The translations under genes and the position numbers were made by a program. Positions 8,074 through 18,286 of a DNA stretch of 64,000 nt are shown here, piece by piece. Under the pieces are notes generated by a model. That model made no database searches. It was not told the origin of the DNA and worked only from the letters and a program-made list of their open reading frames with translations. This DNA is from Streptomyces pilosus (lineage in GTDB: Bacteria > Actinomycetota > Actinomycetes > Streptomycetales > Streptomycetaceae). The DNA lies in the NCBI RefSeq assembly GCF_014649835.1, contig NZ_BMTU01000007.1, positions 1-64,000 on the forward strand, read 5' to 3'. How positions within the stretch are numbered: the stretch's first letter is position 1; each line of letters begins with the position of its first letter.

Positions 8074-9468
8074 TCAGGCCTTGGCCAGTTCCTTCTCACT
8101 GCCCTTGCCGGGCAGCTCGGCGCGAGGCTCCTCCACGTCGCCGCCGCCGTGGTCGTCCAGCAGCGTCGTCTCGTCGAAGGGCGCGCGGCCGGCGAGGACG
8201 TCGGCCACCCGGTCCTTGTCGATCTCCTTCGTCCAGGTGCCGATCAGCACCGTGGCGACGGCGTTGCCGGCGAAGTTGGTCAGCGCGCGGGCCTCGCTCA
8301 TCAGGCGGTCGATGCCGACGATGAGGCCGATGCCGTCCACCAGGGCCGGCTTGTGCGACTGGAGACCGCCGGCCAGCGTCGCGAGGCCGGCGCCGGAGAC
8401 ACCGGCGGCGCCCTTGGAGGCGACCAGCAGGAAGAGCAGCAGCGGGATCTGCTCGCCGATCGACATCGGCGTGCCCAGGGCGTCGGCGATGAACAGCGAG
8501 GCCATGGTCATGTAGATCATGGTGCCGTCGAGGTTGAAGGAGTAGCCGGTGGGGACGGTGATGCCGACGACCGGCTTGCTGACACCGAGGTGCTCCATCT
8601 TCGCGATGAGCCGCGGCAGCGCGGACTCCGAGGAGGAGGTCGACAGGATCAGCAGGAACTCGCGGCCCAGGTACTTGAACAGCGACCAGACGTTCAGTCC
8701 CGCGACGAGCCGCAGCATCGTGCCGAGCACCACGAAGATGAACAGCACGCAGGTGATGTAGAAGCCGAGCATCAGCACCGCGAGGCTCTTCAGGGCGTCG
8801 ACGCCCGAGGCGCCGGTGACGGCGGCCATGGCGCCGAAGGCGCCGATCGGGGCGGCCCACATGATCATGGCGAGGACCCGGAAGACGAGCCGCTGGATGT
8901 GCTCGATGCCGCGCAGGACGGGCTGGCCGGCCTTGCCCATGGCCTGCAGCGCGAAGCCGCACAGCAGGGCGACCAGCAGGGTCTGCAGGACCTCGCCCTG
9001 GGTGAAGGCGGACACGATCGTGGTCGGGATGATGCCGAGCAGGAAGTCGGTGGTGGACTTGGCCTCGGCGTCGACCTGCGCCTGGCCCGTCTCCTTGACC
9101 GCGTCGGTCACCGCGAGACCGGTGCCCGGGTCCAGGATGTTGCCGACGACCAGGCCGATGCCGAGGGCGACGACCGACATCACCATGAAGTAGCCGAGGG
9201 CGATGCCGCCGACCGCGCCGACCTTGGCGGCCTTCCGTACGGACCCGATGCCCAGCACGATGGTGCAGAAGATGATCGGCGAGATCATCATCTTGATCAG
9301 GTTCACGAACCCGGTGCCGATCGGCTTCAGCTCGACCGCGAAGTCGGGGGCGATCAGACCGACGGTGATCCCGAGGGCGACCGCGATGATCACCGCGATG
9401 TAGAGATAGTGCGTGCGGTCCCGCTTGGCCTTGGGTGCGGCAGGTGCCGTATCGGCTGTGCTGGTCAC
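8074..9468 (-). CDS. dctA: C4-dicarboxylate / proton or sodium symporter
   Basis: DAACS-family transporter of 464 aa with the usual 8-9 membrane segments and two re-entrant loops. Visible family motifs include a serine-rich STSSSESALPRL hairpin and the TGYSFNLDGT substrate motif. It imports succinate, fumarate or malate. GTG start at 9468 behind AAGGAGG (9475-9481); an upstream in-frame ATG would place the start before this site and is rejected. It diverges from a CitA/CitB-type two-component system 180 bp away, which most likely controls it. Confidence 0.92.
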   Translation of the reverse strand: MTSTADTAPAAPKAKRDRTHYLYIAVIIAVALGITVGLIAPDFAVELKPIGTGFVNLIKMMISPIIFCTIVLGIGSVRKAAKVGAVGGIALGYFMVMSVVALGIGLVVGNILDPGTGLAVTDAVKETGQAQVDAEAKSTTDFLLGIIPTTIVSAFTQGEVLQTLLVALLCGFALQAMGKAGQPVLRGIEHIQRLVFRVLAMIMWAAPIGAFGAMAAVTGASGVDALKSLAVLMLGFYITCVLFIFVVLGTMLRLVAGLNVWSLFKYLGREFLLILSTSSSESALPRLIAKMEHLGVSKPVVGITVPTGYSFNLDGTMIYMTMASLFIADALGTPMSIGEQIPLLLFLLVASKGAAGVSGAGLATLAGGLQSHKPALVDGIGLIVGIDRLMSEARALTNFAGNAVATVLIGTWTKEIDKDRVADVLAGRAPFDETTLLDDHGGGDVEEPRAELPGKGSEKELAKA

Positions 9469-9648
9469 GGCGGCCCTCCTTGACGTCTTCGTCGGCATCA
9501 CCGGCGTGCGGCTCACGTCCGGGGGATGGGATGGGGGTTCAGGGCCCGTCCGGCCCTGGGGGAACGCCGTGACTATGCCGCGCCCTGTGAGCGCGGTCAC
9601 CCTTCCGTTCATTTAGTTCACCGTGGAACGGCGAGGCAGACTGGCGGA

Positions 9649-11283
9649 ATGCGCCTCCCCCTCCCCCTGCCCCGCTCCCTCGCGGGCCAGCTCTTCGCCA
9701 TGCAGGCCGTGCTCATCGCGGTCGTCGTGGCCGGGTACGCGCTGTTCAGCTATGTCAGCGACCGCAGCCAGGCCGAGGAGGCGGCGGGCCGCCAGGCCAC
9801 CTCGGTGGCCCTCGCGGTCGCCGACTCCCCGTCCGTGCGGGAGGCGATCCGCACGGACGACCCGTCCTCGCGGCTCCAGCCGTACGCGCTGGCCGTGGTG
9901 CGCGACACCGACGTGGACTTCGTGACGATCATGGATCCGCGGGGCATCCGCTGGACCCACCCCGACCCCGCCCAGATCGGACTGGTCTTCCAGGGCCACA
10001 CCGGCCCGGCGCTCGGGGGCCGCACCTTCACCGAGACCTACACCGGCACCCTCGGCCCCTCGGTCCGCGCGGTCACCCCGGTCCTGGACGGCGAACGGAC
10101 CGTCGGGCTGGTCAGCGCGGGTATACGGGTCGAGGAGATCAGCCAGCGCGTCCGGGGACAGCTCACCGCGCTGCTCGCGGTCGCGGCCGGCGCGCTCGCC
10201 CTCGGCGCGGTCGGCACGTACGTCGTCAACGCCCGGCTGCGGCGTCACACCCACGGGATGAACGCGACGGAGCTCAGCCACATGCACGATTACCATCAGG
10301 CCGCGCTGCACGCCGTGCGCGAGGGCCTGCTGATGCTGGACGGGCAGTACAGGGTCGCGCTGATCAACGACGGCGGCCGGGAGCTGCTGGGCGTGGACCA
10401 GGAGGAGGACGTGGTGGGCAGACCGGTCACGGAGCTGGACCTGCCGTCGCCGCTGACGGGCGCGCTGCTCGCCTCGGAGCCCCGGGTGGACGAGGTGCAT
10501 CTGACGGCGGACCGGGTGCTGGTGGTGAACACCTCACCGGTCACCGGGGGCCAGCGGCGCGGCACGGTGGTGACCCTGCGGGACGTGACCGAGCTCCAGT
10601 CGCTGATGGGCGAGCTGGACTCCGAGCGCGGCTTCACGCAGGCGCTGCGGTCGCAGGCGCACGAGGCGGCGAACCGGCTGCACACCGTGGTGTCACTGAT
10701 CGAACTGGGCCGGGCCGAGGAGGCCGTGGACTTCGCGACGGCCGAGCTGGAGCTGGCGCAGGCGCTCACCGACCAGGTGGTGGCCGCGGTGAGCGAGCCG
10801 GTGCTCGCGGCGCTGCTGCTGGGCAAGACGGCGCAGGCCAACGAGCGGGGCGTGGAGCTGGTGGTGTCGCCCGACAGCCGCCTGGACGACGGCCTGCTGC
10901 CGGACTCGCTGCCCGCCCGCGACCTGGTGACCATCCTCGGCAACCTGATCGACAACGCCGTGGACGCGGCGCAGGGCGGGGTACGGCCCCGGGTGACGGT
11001 GACGGCACTGACCGCGGACCCCTCGCGGCTGATCCTGCGGGTGTCCGACACCGGCCCCGGGGTGGACCCGGAGCGGACGGAGGAGGTCTTCCGGCGCGGC
11101 TTCACCACCAAGCCGTCCGGTCCCGGCGGGCGGGGCCTGGGCCTGGCGCTCGTCCAGCAGGCCGTGGCGCGGCACGGCGGGGCGCTGTCGGTGGCGTCAG
11201 GCGAGGAGGGCGGCGCGGTGTTCGAGGTCCGGCTGCCGCTCGGGGAGCCCGCGGTCGCGCGGGTCGCGGGAGGTGCCGGATGA
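9649..11283 (+). CDS. CitA/DcuS-type sensor histidine kinase
   Basis: Membrane kinase of 544 aa. A TM helix near residues 14-34, an extracytoplasmic PAS-like (PDC) sensor to about residue 170, a second TM helix, a cytoplasmic PAS domain, the phosphoacceptor His in QAHEAANRLHTVVSLIELG, and an HATPase with DNAVDAA and GRGLGLALV. Kinases of this family sense C4-dicarboxylates or citrate. The stop overlaps the response-regulator start (ATGA). The divergent dctA gene is the likely target. ATG at 9649 was taken because it directly precedes the first TM segment. Confidence 0.9.
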   Translation: MRLPLPLPRSLAGQLFAMQAVLIAVVVAGYALFSYVSDRSQAEEAAGRQATSVALAVADSPSVREAIRTDDPSSRLQPYALAVVRDTDVDFVTIMDPRGIRWTHPDPAQIGLVFQGHTGPALGGRTFTETYTGTLGPSVRAVTPVLDGERTVGLVSAGIRVEEISQRVRGQLTALLAVAAGALALGAVGTYVVNARLRRHTHGMNATELSHMHDYHQAALHAVREGLLMLDGQYRVALINDGGRELLGVDQEEDVVGRPVTELDLPSPLTGALLASEPRVDEVHLTADRVLVVNTSPVTGGQRRGTVVTLRDVTELQSLMGELDSERGFTQALRSQAHEAANRLHTVVSLIELGRAEEAVDFATAELELAQALTDQVVAAVSEPVLAALLLGKTAQANERGVELVVSPDSRLDDGLLPDSLPARDLVTILGNLIDNAVDAAQGGVRPRVTVTALTADPSRLILRVSDTGPGVDPERTEEVFRRGFTTKPSGPGGRGLGLALVQQAVARHGGALSVASGEEGGAVFEVRLPLGEPAVARVAGGAG

Positions 11284-11966
11284 CCGCGGGGCAGCCCATC
11301 AGGGTGCTGGTGGTCGAGGACGACCCGGTCGCCGCGGACGCCCATGTGATGTACGTCGGGCGGGTGCCCGGGTTCGTCGCGGTCGGCAAGGCGCACACCG
11401 GCGCGGAGGCCCGCCGGGCGCTGGAGCGCACGCCCGTCGACCTGCTCCTCCTCGACCTGCACCTGCCGGACGTGCACGGGCTCCAGCTGGCCCGCTCGCT
11501 GCGGGCGGCGGGCCACCACGCCGACGTGATCGCGGTGACCTCCGCCCGGGACCTCGCGGTGGTGCGCGAGGGGGTGTCGCTCGGGGTGGTCCAGTACGTG
11601 CTGAAGCCGTTCACGTTCGCGACCCTGCGGGACCGGCTGTTGCGGTACACCGAGTTCCGCGCGGCGGTGGGCGAGGCCAGCGGGCAGGACGAGGTGGACA
11701 GGGCGCTGGCCGCGCTGCGCGCCCCCGGTCCCGCCGCCCTGCCGAAGGGGCTGAGCGCACCCACCTTGGAACGGGTGACCGTCGCCCTGCGCAACGCCGG
11801 GGAGGGCCTGACGGCCACCGGTGCCGCGGAGGCGGTCGGCATCTCCCGCATCACCGCCCGGCGCTACCTGGAGCACCTCGTGGAGGCGGGCCGCGCGGCC
11901 CGCCGCCCGCAGTACGGGACGGTGGGGCGGCCGGAGCTCCAGTACCGGTGGGTGAGCGGAGGCTGA
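11280..11966 (+). CDS. CitB/DcuR-type response regulator
   Basis: Protein of 228 aa. Receiver domain with phosphoacceptor in LLLLDLHLPD, followed by a linker and a C-terminal HTH (GISRITARRYLEHLVEAG) typical of the CitB/DctR subgroup. It overlaps the kinase gene by 4 bp, giving a coupled sensor-regulator pair next to dctA. Expected to activate dicarboxylate uptake; the exact ligand cannot be read from sequence. Confidence 0.92.
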   Translation: MTAGQPIRVLVVEDDPVAADAHVMYVGRVPGFVAVGKAHTGAEARRALERTPVDLLLLDLHLPDVHGLQLARSLRAAGHHADVIAVTSARDLAVVREGVSLGVVQYVLKPFTFATLRDRLLRYTEFRAAVGEASGQDEVDRALAALRAPGPAALPKGLSAPTLERVTVALRNAGEGLTATGAAEAVGISRITARRYLEHLVEAGRAARRPQYGTVGRPELQYRWVSGG

Positions 11967-12269
11967 GGTTCCCGGGATCCGGGGCGGTCGGTTTGCGCCG
12001 CGCGGCGGGCGGGCGCGACGGGGTCGCGGGCGGGGGATCCGGTCGCACCCGCCTTCGACGGCCGGGCGTCCGTGCCGCGCGTCACCCGGAGCCGGTGCGC
12101 GCATATGCTCGCTGAGCTTGCGTTTCCCGCTCCGCCGCGTGCGGGCCGGACGACCGGCCGTTCCGCCCTCCGACAGCCGAACCCGCCGGTAGCCGTAGGT
12201 TCCCACCAAGAGTGACCCTGGCCGAACAGACCGTAGTCATCCCCTGTGTACGGGCCTAGCTTGTGAGCC
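11967..12269. other. gene-free stretch
   Basis: About 300 bp without a supported gene. Its right end carries the likely promoter of the HTH gene (TAGTCA about 12234-12239, 17-bp spacer, TAGCTT 12257-12262, 7 bases before the GTG). The rest is GC-rich with no strong dyad or reading frame that I trust. Confidence 0.5.
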
Positions 12270-12971
12270 GTGCAGCGACCTCCCGCTCGTCCCGACCGCC
12301 GTCCGCCTCCACCGTTCGACGCCTCCGCCGCCCGCCGGCTGCGGGCCGCCCTGGGCATGGGCCCCGACCAGGTCGCCCACGCCCTGCGCGGTTCCTACGG
12401 GCTGCCGCACGCCACGCCGGCCCTCGTCGCCGCCTGGGAACGCGGGACCGTGGCCCCCTCGCACTCCGAACTGATCGCGCTGGCCGGTGTGCTGTGGTGC
12501 TCGCCCGGTGAACTCGTCGGGCGCCCCCGCACCTTGCGCGAACACCGGGTGGCGCGCGGTCTCGCCCCGGAGGAGGTGGCCCGCACGGTCGGCCACGAAC
12601 TGCACGCGTACCTGCGGATGGAGGAGACGGGCCGCTGGCGGGGCAGCGAGCGGCAGTCGGCCGCCCTGGCCCGGCTGCTCTCCCTGTCCCCGGCCGACCT
12701 CGTCGTGGTCACCGGGCGGGAGGGCGAGCTGGCGGAGCTGCTGCGCGGCGCGGTGACCACCCGCCGGCAGGCGTTCGTACGGCCGCTGACGAAGATCGTG
12801 CCACTGGACCGGCGCCTGCTGGAAGAGGTGCTGCACCGCCTGCACCGGACCTACCAGGGCCGCACGGCGACCCCTGTGAGCCGGGGCGGCGACCCGGGCG
12901 CCGGCGGGCGCGAGTTCCTCGACCGGATCGTCGAGCACTTCTGGACGGCGGTCGAGAGCCGGCCCGGCTGA
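12270..12971 (+). CDS. XRE-type helix-turn-helix DNA-binding protein
   Basis: Protein of 233 aa with two Cro/C1-type HTH modules: residues about 12-75 (LRAALGMGPDQVAHALRGSYG ... LAGVLWCSPGELVG) and about 80-140 (LREHRVARGLAPEEVARTVG). No enzymatic domain. The C-terminal third has no family I recognise. The GTG at 12270 lies 7 bases after TAGCTT, so a leaderless mRNA is plausible. It is convergent with a lipoprotein gene, 25 bp apart. Targets unknown. Confidence 0.8.
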   Translation: MQRPPARPDRRPPPPFDASAARRLRAALGMGPDQVAHALRGSYGLPHATPALVAAWERGTVAPSHSELIALAGVLWCSPGELVGRPRTLREHRVARGLAPEEVARTVGHELHAYLRMEETGRWRGSERQSAALARLLSLSPADLVVVTGREGELAELLRGAVTTRRQAFVRPLTKIVPLDRRLLEEVLHRLHRTYQGRTATPVSRGGDPGAGGREFLDRIVEHFWTAVESRPG

Positions 12972-12996
12972 CGCGGGGCGGGTACCGAGACACCCC

Positions 12997-13518
12997 CTAG
13001 CAGCCCGCCTCGCTGCCCTCGTCCGCGGACGCGTCGACGTCGACGGCGTAGCCGGCCCCGGTGGTGAGGTCGGGGCGGCTTCCGTGGCCGTCCTCCGCCA
13101 GGCCCTCGGCGGTGAGGAAGACGACCCGCAGGGCCATGTCCTCCTTGGTGAAGCACAGCGTGCCGTCGGGGACGGCCCCGGGGTCCGGGGTCCATCCGTC
13201 CCGTCGCGCCGCCGTCCGGTAGTGCGCGGTCACCTCGGCCCGGGTACCGGGATGGGCGTAGGTCCGGCCGGCGTACACCGTGACGTCCCCGCTGTCCGCC
13301 CAGCAGCCGGCGTCGGCCTCCTCGAAGCCCCGGGGAACCGTGGCCCCGGCGGGCCGGGAATCCAGGATGCCGAGTGCGGCGAGCTCCTTCACCCGCCCGT
13401 CGGTCCCGCCGCAGTCCTGGGTGAGTTCCCGCAGCGTGCAGCCGGTGAGGGCCCCGACCGCGCACACGGTCGACAGGAACAGTGCCATCGGGCGGGTGGT
13501 ACCTGTCCGCACGGACAC
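12997..13518 (-). CDS. putative secreted lipoprotein
   Basis: About 173 aa. The N-terminus VSVRTGTTRPMALFLSTVC is followed by a hydrophobic stretch and lipobox LTGC, so the mature protein should be lipid-anchored outside the membrane. The rest has several cysteines and no recognised domain. GTG at 13518 was chosen for GGAG five bases upstream; ATG at 13488 is an alternative that keeps the signal peptide. No operon partner. Confidence 0.75.
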   Translation of the reverse strand: MSVRTGTTRPMALFLSTVCAVGALTGCTLRELTQDCGGTDGRVKELAALGILDSRPAGATVPRGFEEADAGCWADSGDVTVYAGRTYAHPGTRAEVTAHYRTAARRDGWTPDPGAVPDGTLCFTKEDMALRVVFLTAEGLAEDGHGSRPDLTTGAGYAVDVDASADEGSEAGC

Positions 13519-13672
13519 ACGGGCTCCAGGAGACGGGCCCGGCCGGAGGGATCCGTCAGGCGGGGGGGCGGGCCGTGCCACTCGGAGCGGCCCGGCCCGA
13601 ATCTACCCGCACTGATCGTCCCCGGTGCGAACTTCCGCTTCACGCCCGGGACATCGGGTCCACCGTGGCTTC

Positions 13673-14698
<1,026 letters not shown>

Positions 14699-14791
14699 CG
14701 CGCTGTGTCTCCTGGTCCGTGTCGATACCGGGTGAGCCAGTCCCGATTGTTTCATGCCCTCCAGCCCGGTGCCGACGCCGGACGGGCGGGC

Positions 14792-14820
14792 GTCCTAGCC
14801 AGCGTCAGGGGTATTGTCAA
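14792..14820 (-). promoter_or_regulatory. pfkA promoter
   Basis: Minus strand TTGACA (14820-14815), 17-bp spacer, TAGGAC (14797-14792). This is a near-consensus vegetative promoter and would give a leader of about 85-90 bases before the pfkA start. The opposite-strand region serves the divergent pta gene. Confidence 0.7.
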
Positions 14821-14902
14821 GAGGGATCCGCTCACCTCTGTGGGCGATTTTTACGGCCTTGGCGTTCGACTCTTGCGGCCCCCGACGAAACGGAGAGCGC
14901 GC

Positions 14903-17005
14903 GTGACCCGCAGCGTGTACGTGACCGGTATCGACCGCGGCGACGGCCGTCAGGTCGTCGAGCTCGGGGTCATGGAACTCCTGACCCGGCAGGTCGACCG
15001 GGTGGGCGTGTTCCGGCCCCTGGTGCACGACGGGCCGGACCGCCTCTTCGAACTGCTGCGGGCCCGCTACCGGCTCACCCAGGACCCGGCGACCCTCTAC
15101 GGCCTCGACTACCAGGAGGCGTCCACGCTCCAGGCCGAGCGCGGCACGGACGAACTGGTCTCCACCCTCGTCGACCGGTTCCACCGGGTCGCCCGCGACT
15201 ACGACGTCGTGCTCGTCCTCGGCACCGACTACGCCGACACGCAGTTCCCCGACGAACTGGCCCTGAACGCCCGGCTCGCCAACGAGTTCGGCGCCTCGGT
15301 GATCGCCGTCGTCGGCGGCCGCCGGCAGACCGCCGAGTCGGTGCGCGCCGAGACCCGCAACGCCTACCGCGCCTACACCACCCTGGGCTGCGACGTGCTC
15401 GCCATGGCCGTCAACCGGGTCGCCCGCGAGGACCGCGACGAGATCGCCGAGCGGCTCGCCAACCGGCTCCCCGTGCCCTGCTACGTGCTGCCCGACGAAC
15501 CCGCGCTCTCCGCCCCGACCGTCTCGCAGATCGCGCACACCCTGGGCGCGAAGGTGGTGCTCGGCGACGACTCCGGGCTCGCCCGCGACGCCCTCGACTT
15601 CGTCTTCGGCGGTGCCACGCTGCCGAACTTCCTCGCCGCGCTCTCCCCCGGCTGCCTGGTGGTCACCCCGGGCGACCGCGCCGACCTGGTCGTCGGCGCG
15701 CTGGCCGCGCACAGCGCCGGCACCCCGCCGATAGCCGGGGTGCTGCTCACCCTCGACGAGGTGCCCGGCGAGCGCGTCCTCACCCTCGCCGACCGGCTCG
15801 CGCCCGGCACCCCGGTGCTGTCCGTGCCGGGCACCAGCTTCCCCACCGCGGAACAGCTGTTCTCCCTGGAGGGCAAGCTGAACGCGGCCACCCCGCGCAA
15901 GGCGGAGCGGGCGCTCGGCCTCTTCGAGCGGTACGCGGACACCGCGGAGCTCACCCAGCGGGTCTCCGCGCCCAGCAGCGACCGCGTCACCCCGATGATG
16001 TTCGAGCACAAGCTGCTCGAACAGGCCCGCTCCGACCTGCGCCGGGTCGTGCTCCCCGAGGGCACCGAGGAGCGGGTGCTGCACGCGGCGGAGGTGCTGC
16101 TGCGCCGGGGCGTGTGCGAGCTGACCCTGCTCGGCGACGCCGACCAGATCCGCAAGAAGGCCGCCGACCTCGGCGTCGACCTCGGCGACACCCAGCTGAT
16201 CGACCCGGCGACCTCCCCCCTGCGGGACTCCTTCGCCGAGCGGTACGCGGCGCTGCGCGCCCACCGGGGCGTCACCGTCGAGCTGGCCTACGACGTCGTC
16301 TCCGACGTGAACTACTTCGGCACGCTCATGGTGCAGGAGGGCCTCGCCGACGGCATGGTGTCGGGCTCGGTGCACTCGACGGCCGCGACGATCCGGCCGG
16401 CCTTCGAGATCATCAAGACCCGCGAGGACGCGCGGATCGTCTCCTCGGTCTTCTTCATGTGCCTGGCCGACAAGGTGCTCGTCTACGGCGACTGCGCGGT
16501 CAACCCCGACCCGGACGCCGAGCAGCTCGCCGACATCGCCGTGCAGTCGGCGGTCACCGCCGCGCGGTTCGGGGTGGAGCCGCGGATCGCGATGCTGTCG
16601 TACTCCACGGGCACCTCCGGCTCCGGCGCCGACGTCGACAAGGTGCGCACCGCGACCGAACTGGTCCGCTCGCGCCGGCCCGACCTGCGGATCGAGGGGC
16701 CGATCCAGTACGACGCGGCCGTGGAGCCGTCGGTCGCGGCGACCAAGCTGCCGGGCTCGGAGGTGGCCGGTCAGGCGACCGTGCTGATCTTCCCCGACCT
16801 CAACACCGGCAACAACACCTACAAGGCCGTGCAGCGCTCGGCCGGGGCGATCGCCGTCGGCCCGGTGCTGCAGGGTCTGCGCAAGCCGGTCAACGACCTG
16901 TCCCGGGGCGCCCTCGTCCAGGACATCGTCAACACCGTGGCCATCACGGCGATCCAGGCCCAGTCACCGACCCCGTCCCCGAGCGAGAAGGCAGCCGCCC
17001 AGTGA
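14903..17005 (+). CDS. pta: phosphate acetyltransferase (long form)
   Basis: Protein of 700 aa converting acetyl-CoA and phosphate to acetyl phosphate. The N-terminal ~380 residues hold a degenerate P-loop/dethiobiotin-synthetase-like region and a DRTGG domain, as in other long Pta proteins; the C-terminal ~320 residues are the catalytic PTA domain (MFEHKLLEQA ... SYSTGTSGSGADVDKV ... FPDLNTGNNTYKAVQR). GTG start at 14903 with GGAG at 14892. The stop overlaps the ackA GTG (GTGA), so the two acetate-overflow enzymes are translationally coupled. Confidence 0.95.
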   Translation: MTRSVYVTGIDRGDGRQVVELGVMELLTRQVDRVGVFRPLVHDGPDRLFELLRARYRLTQDPATLYGLDYQEASTLQAERGTDELVSTLVDRFHRVARDYDVVLVLGTDYADTQFPDELALNARLANEFGASVIAVVGGRRQTAESVRAETRNAYRAYTTLGCDVLAMAVNRVAREDRDEIAERLANRLPVPCYVLPDEPALSAPTVSQIAHTLGAKVVLGDDSGLARDALDFVFGGATLPNFLAALSPGCLVVTPGDRADLVVGALAAHSAGTPPIAGVLLTLDEVPGERVLTLADRLAPGTPVLSVPGTSFPTAEQLFSLEGKLNAATPRKAERALGLFERYADTAELTQRVSAPSSDRVTPMMFEHKLLEQARSDLRRVVLPEGTEERVLHAAEVLLRRGVCELTLLGDADQIRKKAADLGVDLGDTQLIDPATSPLRDSFAERYAALRAHRGVTVELAYDVVSDVNYFGTLMVQEGLADGMVSGSVHSTAATIRPAFEIIKTREDARIVSSVFFMCLADKVLVYGDCAVNPDPDAEQLADIAVQSAVTAARFGVEPRIAMLSYSTGTSGSGADVDKVRTATELVRSRRPDLRIEGPIQYDAAVEPSVAATKLPGSEVAGQATVLIFPDLNTGNNTYKAVQRSAGAIAVGPVLQGLRKPVNDLSRGALVQDIVNTVAITAIQAQSPTPSPSEKAAAQ

Positions 17006-18213
17006 GTCCGTCCCGCGTCCTCGTCCTCAACTCCGGCTCCTCGTCGGTGAAGTACCAGCTGCTGGACATGGGCGACAGCAGCCGGCTGGCCACCGGGCTG
17101 ATCGAACGGATCGGTGAGCGGACCTCCCTGGTGCGGCACACCCCGCTCGCGTCCGGCGGGGAGCCCCGGGAGCGGACCGGCCGGGTCGCCGACCACGAGG
17201 CCGCCCTGAAGGCGATGGCCGAGGAGCTGGCCGCCGACGGGCTGGGCCTGGACTCCCCCGAGCTGGCCGCCATCGGCCACCGCGTGGTGCACGGCGGGAA
17301 GCACTTCACCGAGCCGACGGTGATCGACGACCGGGTGCTCGCCGAGATCGAGCGGCTGATCCCGGTGGCTCCCCTGCACAACCCGGCCAACCTCACCGGC
17401 ATCCGCACGGCCGTGTCGCTGCGCCCCGACCTGCCGCAGGTCGCCGTCTTCGACACCTCCTTCCACACCACGATGCCGGAGGCGGCCGCCCGGTACGCGA
17501 TCGACGTGCGGACCGCCGACGAGCACCGCATCCGCCGCTACGGCTTCCACGGCACCTCGCACGCCTACGTCTCCCGGGAGACCGCGCGGCTGCTGGGGAA
17601 GGCGCCCGAGGAGGTGAACGTCATCGTGCTGCACCTGGGCAACGGCGCGTCCGCCTCGGCCGTGCGCGGCGGGCGCTGCGTGGACACCTCCATGGGGCTG
17701 ACGCCCTTGGAGGGGCTGGTGATGGGTACGCGGTCCGGAGACATGGACCCGGCCGTCATCTTCCATTTGATGCGCGTCGGCGGAATGTCCGCCGACGAGA
17801 TCGACACGCTGCTCAACAAGAGGAGCGGCCTGGTCGGGCTGTGCGGGGACAACGACATGAGGGAGATCCGGCGCCGGATCGACGAGGGCGACGCACAGGC
17901 GCAGCTCGCGTTCGACATCTACATTCACCGTCTGAAGAAGTACATCGGCGCCTATTACGCCGTTCTCGGACGGGTGGACGCGGTGGCCTTCACCGCCGGG
18001 GTCGGTGAGAACGCCGCCCCGGTGCGGGAGGCGGCCGTGGCGGGCCTGGAGGGCCTGGGCCTGGCGGTCGACGCCGGGCGCAACGCGGCACGCGGCGGCG
18101 GGGCGCGGCTGATCTCGCCCGAGGGCGCGCGGGTGGCGGTGGCGGTGGTGCCGACGGACGAGGAAATGGAGATCGCACAGCAGACCTACGCACTGGTCGG
18201 AAAGGACAACTGA
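17002..18213 (+). CDS. ackA: acetate kinase
   Basis: Protein of 403 aa making ATP and acetate from acetyl phosphate. ASKHA-fold motifs are intact: VLVLNSGSSSVKYQL, FDTSFHTTMPE, HLGNGASASAV, and FTAGVGENA near the C-terminus. GTG at 17002 overlaps pta by 4 bp. Together with pta it forms the reversible acetyl-CoA/acetate branch beside two glycolytic genes. Confidence 0.96.
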   Translation: MSPSRVLVLNSGSSSVKYQLLDMGDSSRLATGLIERIGERTSLVRHTPLASGGEPRERTGRVADHEAALKAMAEELAADGLGLDSPELAAIGHRVVHGGKHFTEPTVIDDRVLAEIERLIPVAPLHNPANLTGIRTAVSLRPDLPQVAVFDTSFHTTMPEAAARYAIDVRTADEHRIRRYGFHGTSHAYVSRETARLLGKAPEEVNVIVLHLGNGASASAVRGGRCVDTSMGLTPLEGLVMGTRSGDMDPAVIFHLMRVGGMSADEIDTLLNKRSGLVGLCGDNDMREIRRRIDEGDAQAQLAFDIYIHRLKKYIGAYYAVLGRVDAVAFTAGVGENAAPVREAAVAGLEGLGLAVDAGRNAARGGGARLISPEGARVAVAVVPTDEEMEIAQQTYALVGKDN

Positions 18214-18245
18214 GCAGGGACTTTCTCATTTGTATCTTCCGCCAG

Positions 18246-18280
18246 ACGGAATATTCCGTAGCGAAACAAACGGATAGGAT
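18246..18280 (+). promoter_or_regulatory. pyk promoter with 14-bp perfect palindrome
   Basis: ACGGAATATTCCGT (18246-18259) is a perfect palindrome, in an AT-richer patch, ending 15 bp before TAGGAT (18275-18280), itself 6 bases before the pyk ATG. The palindrome covers the expected -35, so it looks like an operator for an unidentified repressor or activator. Confidence 0.6.
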
Positions 18281-18286
18281 CGCCCC